This document shows positions 1 to 10,740 of a stretch of 64,000 bases of DNA, in pieces. Source of the stretch: Campylorhamphus procurvoides (taxonomy: Eukaryota > Chordata > Aves > Passeriformes > Dendrocolaptidae); the NCBI GenBank assembly GCA_013396655.1, contig WBMV01004889.1:124001-188000 (forward strand). The letters are read 5' to 3'. How positions within the stretch are numbered: the stretch's first letter is position 1; every line of letters starts with the position of its first letter. The notes beneath the pieces were generated by a model. The model had not been told where the DNA came from. It was given only the letters and a program-made list of their open reading frames with translations, and ran no database searches. A program made the position numbers and the translations under genes.

Positions 1-2634
1 AATGAATAATGGCAATTTCAGACCCATGGTCCTATGCAGGGAAATTAATAATGGCCTAAGGATAGTTTCATATCTAGAAGCATGGTAGAGATTGCCAAAA
101 AGCCAGAATACTCTGTTCTTTTTAGAAGACCCAACATTATCTTCTAATTCATACCAGTCAGCATACAGTCCATATTTGCAAAGAACCTGAATACGCAGCA
201 TACAGAATCTACTCTTTGGGGGTAAAAAATAAGCCAAAATAGCCTTCTTTCACCTACCCTGACATTATGGTTACCATACATTTTATTTTACCCCACAGGT
301 CCTCCTTGTTCATCCAGAAATTTTGGTCAGGGTTCAAACAGCTTGTAGTTGTTAGCCATATATTAAAAACACACAAAAGAAATATGGATGCCCAATCCTT
401 TCTTCAAAGATGTTCTCAAATAAGGTACATTAATTAATAGGAACCAGGAAACTTCCAAACTCAAGAACTTGGCAGAAAGAACATTTGTCATCACCATTTT
501 TTTAGAGAAGGAGCCATGAATGTTTCCACCAATTCCTAACTCCACGGACTAAGAAAGAAACATCTCATAGTAGTAACTGTGGTTTCAGTTGGTTTTGGCA
601 TTCAAGAACAAGTACAGAAGTTTAAATGAGGAAAGTAAAGCACAGACATGAATGGATGTATACTACACTGCCTACTATTAATTTGATCCCTGTATTTGAA
701 AAGACGGAAATGCACCTGAAGTACAGGAGGATACATGAAGCACACGTGCTCAACAACTCTTACCCACCCCAAGCAACTGATTTTTATTTCTTACTTGCCT
801 CTCAGAAATGTAGCTCAAGGAAATACTGAGAAATAAAAATGTGGTTTTCAGTCACAGAAGCAGGAATGTACCTTTTAGAACAATTGTTTAGTCAAAAAAT
901 GTTTTACCTGAAGACTGCATTTTTTTAAACTCAATCTGCTAGAAGTTCATGGTTGGTTTTCTTCAACTTCTTATTCAATTTACCTTGACTTAGTTCTCAG
1001 TACTTATGAATTTAAAATATGCAGTATTTATGCAGGGAATTAGTGTATTAATTTTGGTTTAGACAGTTGGGTGAGATAAAGTCATCTTATCAAATACATA
1101 ATGGTAAATACATAACATGCTGTATCCTAACATGGCCAGATAGAAAGTGTGTAGGATTTAATAGCTTGTCCTTTTCTGCTGCTGGAGGTGAGTCCCAGAC
1201 TGCTGTAGCAGGTTCACATAAGATTTGATGTTGTCACTAGAAAAGATAGAATAAATTACTTTTATAAAAGAATTCACAAAATTAATTTAAAGATCCTGTC
1301 AACAGCTGCAGTCTTCAGAATTACAAGCTTTTGAAATTGTTTTCTTTTGGAAGTCCAGGCCCTGAACCAGACTCCTGCATATGCTGTATAGGCTTGCCAT
1401 CTCAAAATTATGACTAATCAGGAACAATAGTGTTGAAAAGAATTGTTCTCCTTTACCCATTATGGTTATTGTAATCTCTAGCTTGATGTCTTTGCTGCTA
1501 TATGCCTTAGTAAAAACTCTGGGTATCAATTTTTGCCCCATTAGCATTGGGAAGTTTATTTCAGTCTGGGAGTTAACTAGCCTTGCTTTGAAATCATAAA
1601 AATGCTTCAATGGGAGTGCCTGTAAATGTGTTTCTGTAAAGTGGCTTTAGTGCTGTCCTATGGCAATCATTGGAATTATCATTCTGGAGGCATAACTCCT
1701 CTTGGAGCATGTCTGGCAGCTGCTATGATCGCAGCCTTCAGACACATGTATCTGACAAATAATAATTGAACACAGTTAGGTGTTTTCTATCTCAATTTTT
1801 CTGATGGAAAGGAAGGTGGGGTTTTTCCCCAGAAAACTGGGTAAAGTGTCTTCAGATAATTTCAGATCTGCCATAAGGCAAAAGTGACTGCTGCTATCCA
1901 GGAAAGCTGCTGCCCATATCAGGATTAGAAATTGTAAGAGAAATAACCTGGTACTTCCTTCCACTTGCTCAAGGGCACCTGCTGAAGGCTTAGCAGGAGG
2001 GTAGGGAAATCATAGGGAAATCATGACTTTTAACTATTCTTTCCTACTTTACTTCTGCTCAAAGTGAGTGAAACTGATGTCACCTTTCAGGCAGAACGGT
2101 CCTGGAAAGCTCAAACTGAGACTCTCCAAATGAAACTCTTATCTTACTTAAAAAAAAAAAAAGAGTCACATTTCTAAAAGAAACTCACTTCAAGAAGAGA
2201 GCTACTTTAACTTCAATAAAATTTGAACTATATTTAATTCAAAGTACATTATGAGGAGACGTTTACCCATTTTCCTATTGGTGGTTTCAGTCAGACCGAT
2301 CAGATTGCTGTCTTAGAAACTGTTTTAATCACGGAAACTGTATGAGTTTGGTTCTACCCACTCCTGTCCATTTCAAAGAACTGCAGTATCTTTATATGAA
2401 AGTGTTCCACAGAAATAATGTGTGTATTCTACCTCATGCTTGTCCATCTGATTCATTTAGTAATTGTTCCCTAAATCTGACAGAATTTTGTCCCAAAAAT
2501 GTGTACAATTTTAGCGCAGTCCTAAACAGTTTCTCTGTGACAGTTTGAGATATGTTTCATGTACTTGTGTGCAGATCTATAAATACTGCTTTTACCAACT
2601 GCTATGTCTCATTCTCTTTTTGTTCTGCTGAAGT
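1..2634. other. 3' flank, no gene recognised
   Basis: This is AT-rich DNA beyond the poly(A) signals. Open frames here are 60-103 codons, have no recognisable domain and lack convincing splice partners. A poly(A) run of about 14 bases is at 2149-2162. I see no repeat family, tRNA or neighbouring gene end. Confidence 0.5.
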
Positions 2635-3022
2635 TTTATTCTACACTGAATACAGTTTTGTTACTGAAATAGATTGAGTTTTTTATCTTTTATTTTTCTC
2701 CTCAGGAATTGCTTTCTGACTGCTTTTTAAATCAGCTCTATAGGAAGCAGTTTAACTTCTGTGGACTTTTAAAAGTATGTATATTCTTTAAGCTTTTAAT
2801 GAGTTCTCCCAAAGCATAATAAAAAAAGAGCCTGCCACAATAAAATGACTGCATTTAAAAAACTGTTAAACTTGGACAGTAAAAACAAATCTTCTCTAAC
2901 TTTTCAAGACATTTCTTGTAATTGGTTTCTTTAATGTGTCAAATTATGCCACTATAAACCAATTGCCAGCACTGATGTATTGGTCATTTTCACTTACTTA
3001 GGTACACACATACACTCCAAGC
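2635..3022 (-). other. C3orf85: Probable 3' UTR with two poly(A) signals
   Basis: Downstream of the stop codon on the minus strand the first AATAAA is at 2694-2689, about 330 nt past the stop, and a second is at 2640-2635. Either would give a 3' UTR of roughly 340-400 nt, normal for a small secreted protein. No other gene feature is seen in this stretch. The cleavage site itself cannot be fixed from sequence. Confidence 0.45.
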
Positions 3023-3136
3023 CTATGAAATGCTCTGTTGAGAAACCTCATCGTATATCGAAGGATCAAAGGCAAAAGGGTCCAAGTCCAGGTAGTACTT
3101 TGCTGTGTCTCTCAAAGCCGCCCATGATTCACTAAT
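3023..3136 (-). CDS. C3orf85: Coding exon 3: C-terminal part and stop
   Basis: The exon is 114 nt and encodes Ile63 to Ser99 and the stop TAG (3025-3023). The acceptor is TATCTACTTCAG before 3136; the intron from exon 2 is 217 bp. The product begins ISESWAALRDTAKYYLDLDP and ends in an acidic, polar tail (YDEVSQQSIS). The run SWAALRDTAKYYLD has the heptad-like spacing of an amphipathic helix. Open reading stops exactly where expected for a terminal exon. Confidence 0.8.
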   Translation of the reverse strand: MSESWAALRDTAKYYLDLDPFAFDPSIYDEVSQQSIS

Positions 3137-6100
3137 CTGAAGTAGATAAAAACAGGAAAGAATATTCTCAGCTTTGATACTGAATAAATACAGTGTGTGA
3201 TTAGTGAGCAGAGAGGAGTTACAGACAACCTTCCCTGTGTTGATAAATCAGACGTATTTCCTCCCCTGCCCCAAATGATTTATGTTACATGTTAAGTCCA
3301 CACCTATACTCTCTTTTTGAAGGTAGATGTTGAATGATGATGGAAGAAAATACCTGTTCAGCCACAGTGTATCCCCATGAATTCTGGCTGCTGCTTGGGT
3401 CCCAGTAGCTCTGAGAATATGGTATGTGTCGTTTAAGTCGTATGAATTGATTTGCTGATTCTTCTGTCAGAAAAGGTGCTCCAAGGACACCTGAAACAGA
3501 AGCTGAGAAGTATCTGTAATATTACCAAAATATCAAAAGACATGTTTATATCCAAGGAACATGGGTTTGGACCTGTAGCATATTTAATAGAAATAAAAAA
3601 TGGTCCTACTTTAGGTTCTCAGAAAGAAATTTCTCTCTTTTTTTAGGCTTGAATTTAATAAATGGGTGCTCTAAATCATTTTTTTGTTGTTGAATCCAAA
3701 GTAAATATAGTAACAATTCATTTTTAGTATAAGATGTTGTGACAAAAAAATCCTCTTGGACTGGAATTGCACTAGTCTTAGGTGTGCTGAGAAACCTAAA
3801 TCTTTTTTAAAGAATGGTAAACCTACCTATTAATTTAACTACAGTTTCTAAACTTCCTGGTAATATTTATTCTCATTAGTATCAGCATTGAAATTGCATG
3901 CATGGAAATTACTTTATAAACAGAAGATATTGCACTTCTAATCTTGTTATTTCATTGCTTCAGATAGCTTCTGAGGTCACCACAGATGCAGAAGTACTTG
4001 CAGAGCTTCCTGAAATAACCATTCTGCACCAAAAAACAAGGTCTAAATTCCTTGTTAGTTTCATATGAAAAGTTCTGGTACAGGAAAAATCTTTTCTTTT
4101 TATTTTTGGAAGTTTGAGACATAATTTAACTTGGAGCTAAACGGGTCCAAAATAGCATGTCTATCTAAATAACACAGTTTTTAATAAACCACTGATTAAT
4201 TTGGTGCTCAATACCTCAGCCAAGCTGAGGTGAGTATCTTTAAACAGCTGTGAAGTGGGTTTAAATGGAGACCTGAGAATAACTTGCACATAGTCGGTAC
4301 AGATGGGACAAGAACTTATATCCCTGTCTATTATATCTTACAATAGCTCAGCAGGGCAAGTTATCACCTCACTCACAACTCTCCAGTGCTCTTATTTCTG
4401 AATTTCTAGAGGGAAAGTCTAACTGAAAATGTCAAATGTTTGCTTTCATGTGCAGTGATCATCTGAATCCCGTTCACTTGTTATTGTTGCTGGCTTTCCC
4501 AGTCACCCACAATGTCATTGCTCTTTAGCTTTTTAAATAGAAGAAAAAGTTTGCTGAATGCATGTAGGTAGAAGATATGTGTCCTAGAGAGTTTGCTGCT
4601 CCTTTCATTTTGTTTGTTTTCAATGCCAAAATTGCTTGGAAAGACAAGAAAAAGGTTGATTTTACAGTAATGAACAAAACAAAGAAAAGGTAAAAAAGAA
4701 ATGAAGGAGTTTGTCATCTTCACTCTTAAAAAGGATGTCAAATAATACTTTACAAAATTCACTCAGTAAGTAATGAGAGTCCAAATAGTTCTTTACGACT
4801 TCAGTTTCCTTATATTCCAAGTTACTACAATCATAAACTGGAGGTAGAAGTTCTAGTTCAGGGAGTTTTCAAGGAATACCTTCTTCAAAAATATTATCAA
4901 CTCCATAGAAAAAACTAAGTTCAGACATTTGGTGTGAAGACTCATGTGTGAACTGCTCTCCCCCTTAGGGAACAGAGGAATAGCTATTTCTGTACTTCAG
5001 AAAACAAGATTTTGGCCTGCGGAAGAAGAGAACGTATTTCATGCATATGTCTGTTAAGCTGCTGTACTTCTATTCCAGAGCTGCACAAGAGAAAAGTAAG
5101 CTTATGCCAATTTTCAGTACTTCTCTGGCAATTTACTATATTCCAATAGAAAACCTATGAGATGTTAACTTCTCTTTAGTGAGTTTGGGGATATATATAT
5201 ATATATAAAATATTTTGTAAGCTTATGATTGCATTTCTGAACTGAGATAACTGAACTGGCATCAGAAATTGGCTCAGTAACAGACTTCACTTTTGTTTAA
5301 ATGTCTATATAGTTAGCAAATGCCATTAAACATAAAATTGTATCACCAGTATGTGCTCTGGCCTTCCAGATTTAAAGTAAGCTGAAAAAACCCCAAACAA
5401 AACAAAACGCTTTGAGCATCTCTTCTTGTATTTCTTTTCCTCACTGCCAGCACCCTCAAAGAATTAGCTTGTCATTCCACTGATGGGACAGTGAGGTGTT
5501 GCCCTTGCTACTGTGGTGCACTGTGCTGTATCTTAAGGGTATTACCTTTCAATTTTTAATAAACAGTCTCCTCTGGCTGCACCTGTATCCAATGAGAAAT
5601 GCCATTCCCAGCTCTGCAGAATATTCACTTAGATTAAAGTGCACTTGTCTGCTCTGAGGAGAGGCAGGTGTGTCAGCTCTGCTCTTGGCTTCTCTTGTCA
5701 GTGTTGGCACCCAGTTCTTGTTCTTTTCTAGCTGCTATCTCGCTTCCTTTCACCTCTCACTTTTAGCACCTGGAAGCAGTCTCTGAAGGACTTTTCCCCA
5801 GCTGCTTGGGCACTCCAAAGATGCATAAGTACCAGAAGAAATCAGGTAAGCACCTCTATATTCCAGCTAATCCTTCAGGCTTAGCTCATTCTCTCTTCAT
5901 CTTACTGTAAAGATCATTATAAGCCTCTGAACTGGGCAAACCTCATTCATCTGGAGAAAAACTCCAGTGAGACCATTTATAGTGAAACCAGAAATAGCTC
6001 TGTTGTTCTTTCACTCTGGCAACACAGACAAACAGGGTTACACTTTGGTTGGTGCTCTGGCAGAGCTCTAATGTAGACCTGGGAACATCAAAGTGGATTT

Positions 6101-9100
6101 CTTCTGAGTAGCCTTTCTAAATATACCCTTCACCAAATAAACTTGTGTCTTGCCTCAGTTTAAGTTCCTTGGAATGGGTGTAATTTTTCCCTAGCTTTTG
6201 AACAGCTTAGTAAAATATTGTAGAAAAGTTTGTTGCTTGGGTAGGTGCTTTATAAACACAGACTATTCATGAAGGACTCCAGCTCTTCATCTTGTAGAAG
6301 ATCAGCACACAAGCCAGAAGAATGGAATTTCAGAGCATCTGGATGTGAGACTAGGGGGAGTTAGGAGCAGGTGGGTAATGTTAATGAAATGGCTCACAGT
6401 GCATAAAGCTGAGCTGCAAAAAGATGAAGTATTTCAAATTGTACTAAAACAGTTAACTCATTGTGAAGAGCAATCAGACAAATTGTAAGTTAATGTTTTT
6501 ATTCAATACTGTTTTCCCTCTTTTCTCTTAGATAAATATGTTATTTGAAAAGCACATTTAGGGATAAATGGCCCAGTGGGAAAATAGGAGGAACAAGTGT
6601 GGAAGGTGAGCTACTGCAGAGGTTGTATCAGCTGTTACCAGTTAGAATGTTTCCTTTTATCATCTCTTGAAGATTCATTCAGTATTCTCATATGAAAAGC
6701 AAATTATAGAAAAAAATTGGCTGGTTTTAGCAAGCAGATGCTTAGCTCATATAATTACAGCCTTCAGCAGATAGTTTTGTCTATCCTGCACACCTAAAGA
6801 GATTGTCCAGAGGGAAAACTATTAGTAATCATTTCTGCTATGGTGCCTTGTGAGCATCTAATTTTGGATTACTATGATCTGATGTGACTAAACTTGAGAG
6901 AAGGGAGATGGTGGTAAAACCTAGCTACCTTTGTCAAAAAAAGAAAATGTTTATTTAGCGTTGCCTATAAAAACTGATTATGAAAACCAAAACTGATTAT
7001 GAAAAACCATAGCTTGGAATGTCAAAGTATGAAAAAAGTATTACAGTATAGCAAGCAAGCTGCACTTAAAATATACAATCAACCTTGATAGATCTTATAT
7101 TATTGTACATTAAAATCTCTTCATACTTGACTCAAATGAGAGCATAACTCTCTTGTGAAAGGATAGATTTCTAGAAAGCAAGATACTTAGCTGGGCACAA
7201 CCACCAAACCTTCCCGGGAGGACATCTATTTCTATCAGCTGAATGTACAATGACCCACTTCATCATACACTGAAAAAAGTGAGTATGGGCTTAACTTGTG
7301 ACACATTTGCCTGCTTAAGGACCTATTTAATTGATATACCTTTTCTTTTCTAAAAACTAAGCAGCATGAGCATTTGTGTGCTTCACAGTTTGGGGTGCAC
7401 AGACAAGTCACCATTTGCATGTCTAATGGCAAAGTTAAATGATAAGAAAACAAACCTTTAAATTTGCTTTAGTATAAGATAAGCTTTTCCTTCTCCTCCT
7501 CACCCCAGTTACATTTCCATCTAGCAGTATTGTATAAGCGGTGAGAAGCAATCTCAGGGCTTGAAACCAAAATTTACTCCTGTTGTGCATCTACCACAGG
7601 GAAAAGAAATTTATCTCTGATTTGCTGTGATATTTACAAAAAATTGACAATTACTTAGCAGCATTTCAGTCACTCTCTGTGCACATTGTTATATAAACTG
7701 AGACTATTTGTTTCTTCCAAGTTTCTGAATACTATTCGAAGTTTCTGACAAGCTGAAAATCTATTGCTGAAGTTAATATCAATGGAATTTAAATGTGAAA
7801 ATTTGGCAATTGCTCTGGCTGCTATCCTTTTAGTCTCTTAACTCTTATTATTGGCTTTGGTGACTATCTGGTCAAAATGTCAGCCTGTGGGACTAAGGCT
7901 GCCAGTCTTATCAGCGCTTCAGGACAGAGCTTGGACAGAGGCTAAACTTGGACAGAGCTAAACTTCAACCTTGCTGAGGTGGCAGGTGCTGACGTGTTGG
8001 GAACTTTGAAAAAGTAAATCAAATGCTGCAGCTCAGGTGTGCTTCTTAAGGTTAGCAATGAGCCAAACTGGACCACCTCCGTCTCATGCTTCAACTATGT
8101 AGGTTTCTAAATTTAAATTCACAAAGTCAGAGACCACAGGGCTCAGGCTGAGGACTCAGAATACTACAGCACAACAGTGTAAGTGGTGAAAAAAAGGTGT
8201 AGGAGCAGCTGAATCTCTCCTCACTCAAGTATTTCTCTAGGTTACGTGGCACTCCATGGAAATCAAAATGTGGTTATGTGTCAGTACTTTGCATACGTGG
8301 CTGGATTGCAGCAGGGATAGACTTTTGGATTCTGCAGACACCACCTTTTTTCAGTTGAAAAGTGCAATTACATTCAAGTCTAACACCTGCTCATTGCTTT
8401 TTCAAATGATAAAAAAGAAATGTGTGTGTGCACATTGGCTTTGTATCCCAAAGTGTTTGGATGGTAACAGGCCTTAGAAGAGAATTAAATCAGTCAGATT
8501 TGACAGCAAGTTTTAGAGTCACTGATTGTTTAGTGCTTCAACACTGTTCATATCACCCAGCCTTTGAAATTTTGGCTTCATCTATTTATTTCTAAAGCTT
8601 GAAGTAAAGTAACTTTTATTCTTTGACAATTCATAATTTTATGGCACAGGGCACAAGAGCTCTGTGGTTCAAGAGAGGAGAACTCAGTCATTAACAGTGG
8701 TTGGACCTACAACACCAGCCTCATTCCCTCACCAGCAAAGGCAGACAAGTTACAGACACTTAATGCAGAATTCACTATTGAACACAGTGATGCTGTGATG
8801 CCTGGGGTCAGAAAGTTGTCAGGTATGGGTAAATAGCAAGGCAGCAAAGTTCTACAAAATGCATTGATCCACTCAGTGAGTCCTGTTGAAATTTCCTTCC
8901 TAAATCCATGTGTGGCTATTGGTTTAACCTTGAATGAATGGGCAAGACACCCCTATTAGACATCCAAGAGATTTCAGTAACTATCCCAGTGCCAAGAGGT
9001 CACACTCATACTCCATTCCTTGCTGCTGCACTCTGCAGAGGCTAAAGGAAAGAGTCCATAAAGCCTGTTCCCAGAGATGTGGTTGGAGTGATTTATAACA

Positions 9101-10640
9101 GCTGAGTTGAGGGTATGATGAAGAGTCATTCTTCATAGTGAGTCTTACAGCTTCTGTTTTTCCTCACCTGCACCTTCATTGTTGCTCAAAGGATTCACAA
9201 TTAAAGAAAAACGGAACTGTTTGTGATAAATTGAACATTTAAGAGCTCATTAAAACCCAGTAACAAGTAGTTCGTCCTGCCTTTTGAAGAATAAAAACTT
9301 GGCAAAGAGGGAAAACAAGATTACTTTCATCTCCATTATGGCTCTTGTCTTTCCTAACAGTGTCTTCCAAGAGGAGGGTCAGCAAGCTGCTGTAGTCCCA
9401 GCTTGGCTTCAGGTGACACTGTTGGCCTTCAACAGAAAGGAGGTGAAGTTCAAGAAGATAAACAAGCACCCAGGAGTAGTTCACGTTCAGGTACACAGAG
9501 AATCAGGAAGGACAAATAAGGGGAAATGAAGGTTTCTAGGTGACCTCTACCTTGTAGGACAGAGTCAGTCCCTTTCCAACTCCTTACCTCCCTACAGAGC
9601 CTCACTGCAACCAAAACTGGGGATCATATGGCAAGGAAGCAAATTCAGCCCACAAGAGAGATTACATCTGCTTGTAGTCCCAATTCACAAAACAAGTTTT
9701 TCATTAATTCATGATTAATCATTGTCTAATTCTGGCTCACTCATTTTGCCTTAGCTGTTCACATCATTTATTTACTGCATGTGTATTGGAAAACACTGAA
9801 CTAAGAAATGCTTTTAATGCATGCATGTGGATGGAGCATCTTTCTGTGATGCAGGCAATCACCTGAGAAGTCAACAGTTATTTGTTCTAATTTAGTGAGA
9901 AATAAATTAATCTTGCAGCATGTGCATCACTGATCACTGACTGTACCAGTGTGTGCTGCTTTGGGAACCGCCTGTGACAGCCCTGCCCCATCCATTTTCC
10001 TTCTGGTCCAAATTTTACAGGTTGATTGTAGGTGCCCTGGTTGCAGGGTGCTCTGAAGGATCACTGATTAGACAGTCTGAGCACTTTAAAAAAAAATAGT
10101 CTCCTTAAGCATGAATAAATAAGCCTTGAATAAGTGAGACATCCCAGATATCACTTGCAAAATAGTTCATTTTGAGTCCCTATAAATACATGTGAAATTG
10201 TTTTATACAAACAGTAAATGTTGAGACCAGAATAATATTTAAGGAAGATTCTGTACAAATGGCATTAAGCTCATTCTACAATTTTAACAATTCAGGAAAT
10301 CATCCCATGAGAATGCCTTTCAGTCAGAAATGCATCTTCACTTCTTATACGTGGGGGGGCTGAGCAGAAAAAGACTCAAAAGTAGTCATAAGGAGCAGAA
10401 TCAAAACTGTATTTCACAGAATTTACCATGCAATCTTGTGCTCACCCACTCTCCCGTATGTGCCTGCTGCAGTGATTTCCAGTTAATTCTCTTCCATCAG
10501 TGCTGTTCTGGTGGTGACACAGGGGATTTTGCCAGCTGACTATTTAACAAGCCAGAAGGGAGTGACATGAGACAGGATGCCAGGCACTTACCTGTCAACA
10601 GCAGAGCAGAGACCAAAATTTGAAACATTTTCAGAGACAT
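3023..10640 (-). CDS. C3orf85: Small secreted protein, C3orf85-like, three coding exons (99 aa)
   Basis: Joining 10592-10640, 3354-3490 and 3023-3136 (minus strand) gives 300 nt, 99 residues plus TAG. Junction 1 is phase 1 (a Gly codon is completed across it) and junction 2 is phase 0; both introns are GT-AG with pyrimidine-rich acceptors. Residues 1-21 form a signal peptide with hydrophobic core ILVSALLL and likely cleavage after GVLGA. Residues 22-37 form a short propeptide ending RLKR, a furin-type site. Residues 38-99 contain YWDP (45-48), a probable helix around ESWAALRDTAKYYLDLD (65-81) and an acidic C-tail. There is no cysteine, transmembrane segment or N-glycosylation sequon. The resemblance to human C3orf85 (signal peptide, APFL..., ANQF, RLKRH, YWDP, YYLD) is from memory and unchecked; that protein is about 90 residues and of unknown function. 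The gene structure is well supported; the name is moderate and the function unknown. Confidence 0.8.
3354..3490 (-). CDS. C3orf85: Coding exon 2: signal cleavage site, propeptide, N-part of mature peptide
   Basis: The exon is 137 nt and encodes the rest of Gly17 to Gln62. The acceptor is CTGTTTCAG before 3490. The donor is CAG|GTATTT at 3353, acceptable but weaker than the first. It holds the signal-peptide cleavage region (VLGA-PF), the segment FLTEESANQFIRLKR and the mature start HIPYSQSYWDP. An alternative acceptor (TTCTGACAG, 23 bases further in) would lose the cleavage region and shift phase, so the upstream acceptor is preferred. Confidence 0.8.
5191..5206. repeat. (AT)8 microsatellite
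   Basis: A pure AT dinucleotide run follows GGGG and lies inside intron 1 of the C3orf85-like gene. It is a simple sequence repeat. Confidence 0.85.
6971..7008. repeat. Short direct tandem duplication
   Basis: The unit AAACTGATTATGAAAACC at 6971-6988 recurs at 6990-7008 with one extra A. It is a recent-looking local duplication in intron 1. Confidence 0.8.
10592..10640 (-). CDS. C3orf85: Coding exon 1: signal peptide
   Basis: The ATG at 10640-10638 is preceded by GCC, giving G at -3, a good vertebrate start context. The exon encodes residues 1-16 (MSLKMFQILVSALLLT) plus the first base of Gly17, then the consensus donor ACAG|GTAAGT at 10591. A second Met at residue 5 could be an alternative start but would keep the hydrophobic core. 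The start is supported by the TATA box 52-58 bases upstream. Confidence 0.8.
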
Positions 10641-10691
10641 GGCAAATTATTCAGAACAGGCTTCCTTTGTAAAGTGAAGACAGTGACACAG

Positions 10692-10698
10692 TTTTATA
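10692..10698 (-). promoter_or_regulatory. C3orf85: TATA box of the C3orf85-like gene
   Basis: The minus strand reads TATAAAA here, 52-58 bases upstream of the start codon. This implies a transcription start around 10665-10670 and a 5' UTR of about 25-30 nt. A second TATAAA lies at 10715-10720, and an AGATAA GATA-type site lies between them (about 10703-10709). There is no CpG island. The arrangement suits a tissue-restricted gene rather than a housekeeping one. Factor assignment is inference from short motifs. Confidence 0.55.
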
Positions 10699-10740
10699 CT
10701 TTGTTATCTCTAGGTTTATAAATGATTCACCAGATACGTG

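Larger units (their letters stand above)
3491..10591 (-). other. C3orf85: Intron 1 (7.1 kb)
   Basis: This interval runs from donor GTAAGT (10591) to acceptor TTTCAG (3491). No further in-phase exon of this gene is needed, because exons 1 and 2 join cleanly. It contains an (AT)n run near 5191, a short tandem duplication at 6971-7008, a partial tandem repeat near 7925-7965, and a candidate plus-strand exon at 5767-5845. The remaining sequence is ordinary AT-rich DNA in which I see no gene. An intron this long beside a 217 bp second intron is consistent with regulatory content near the promoter, but that is inference. Confidence 0.7.
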
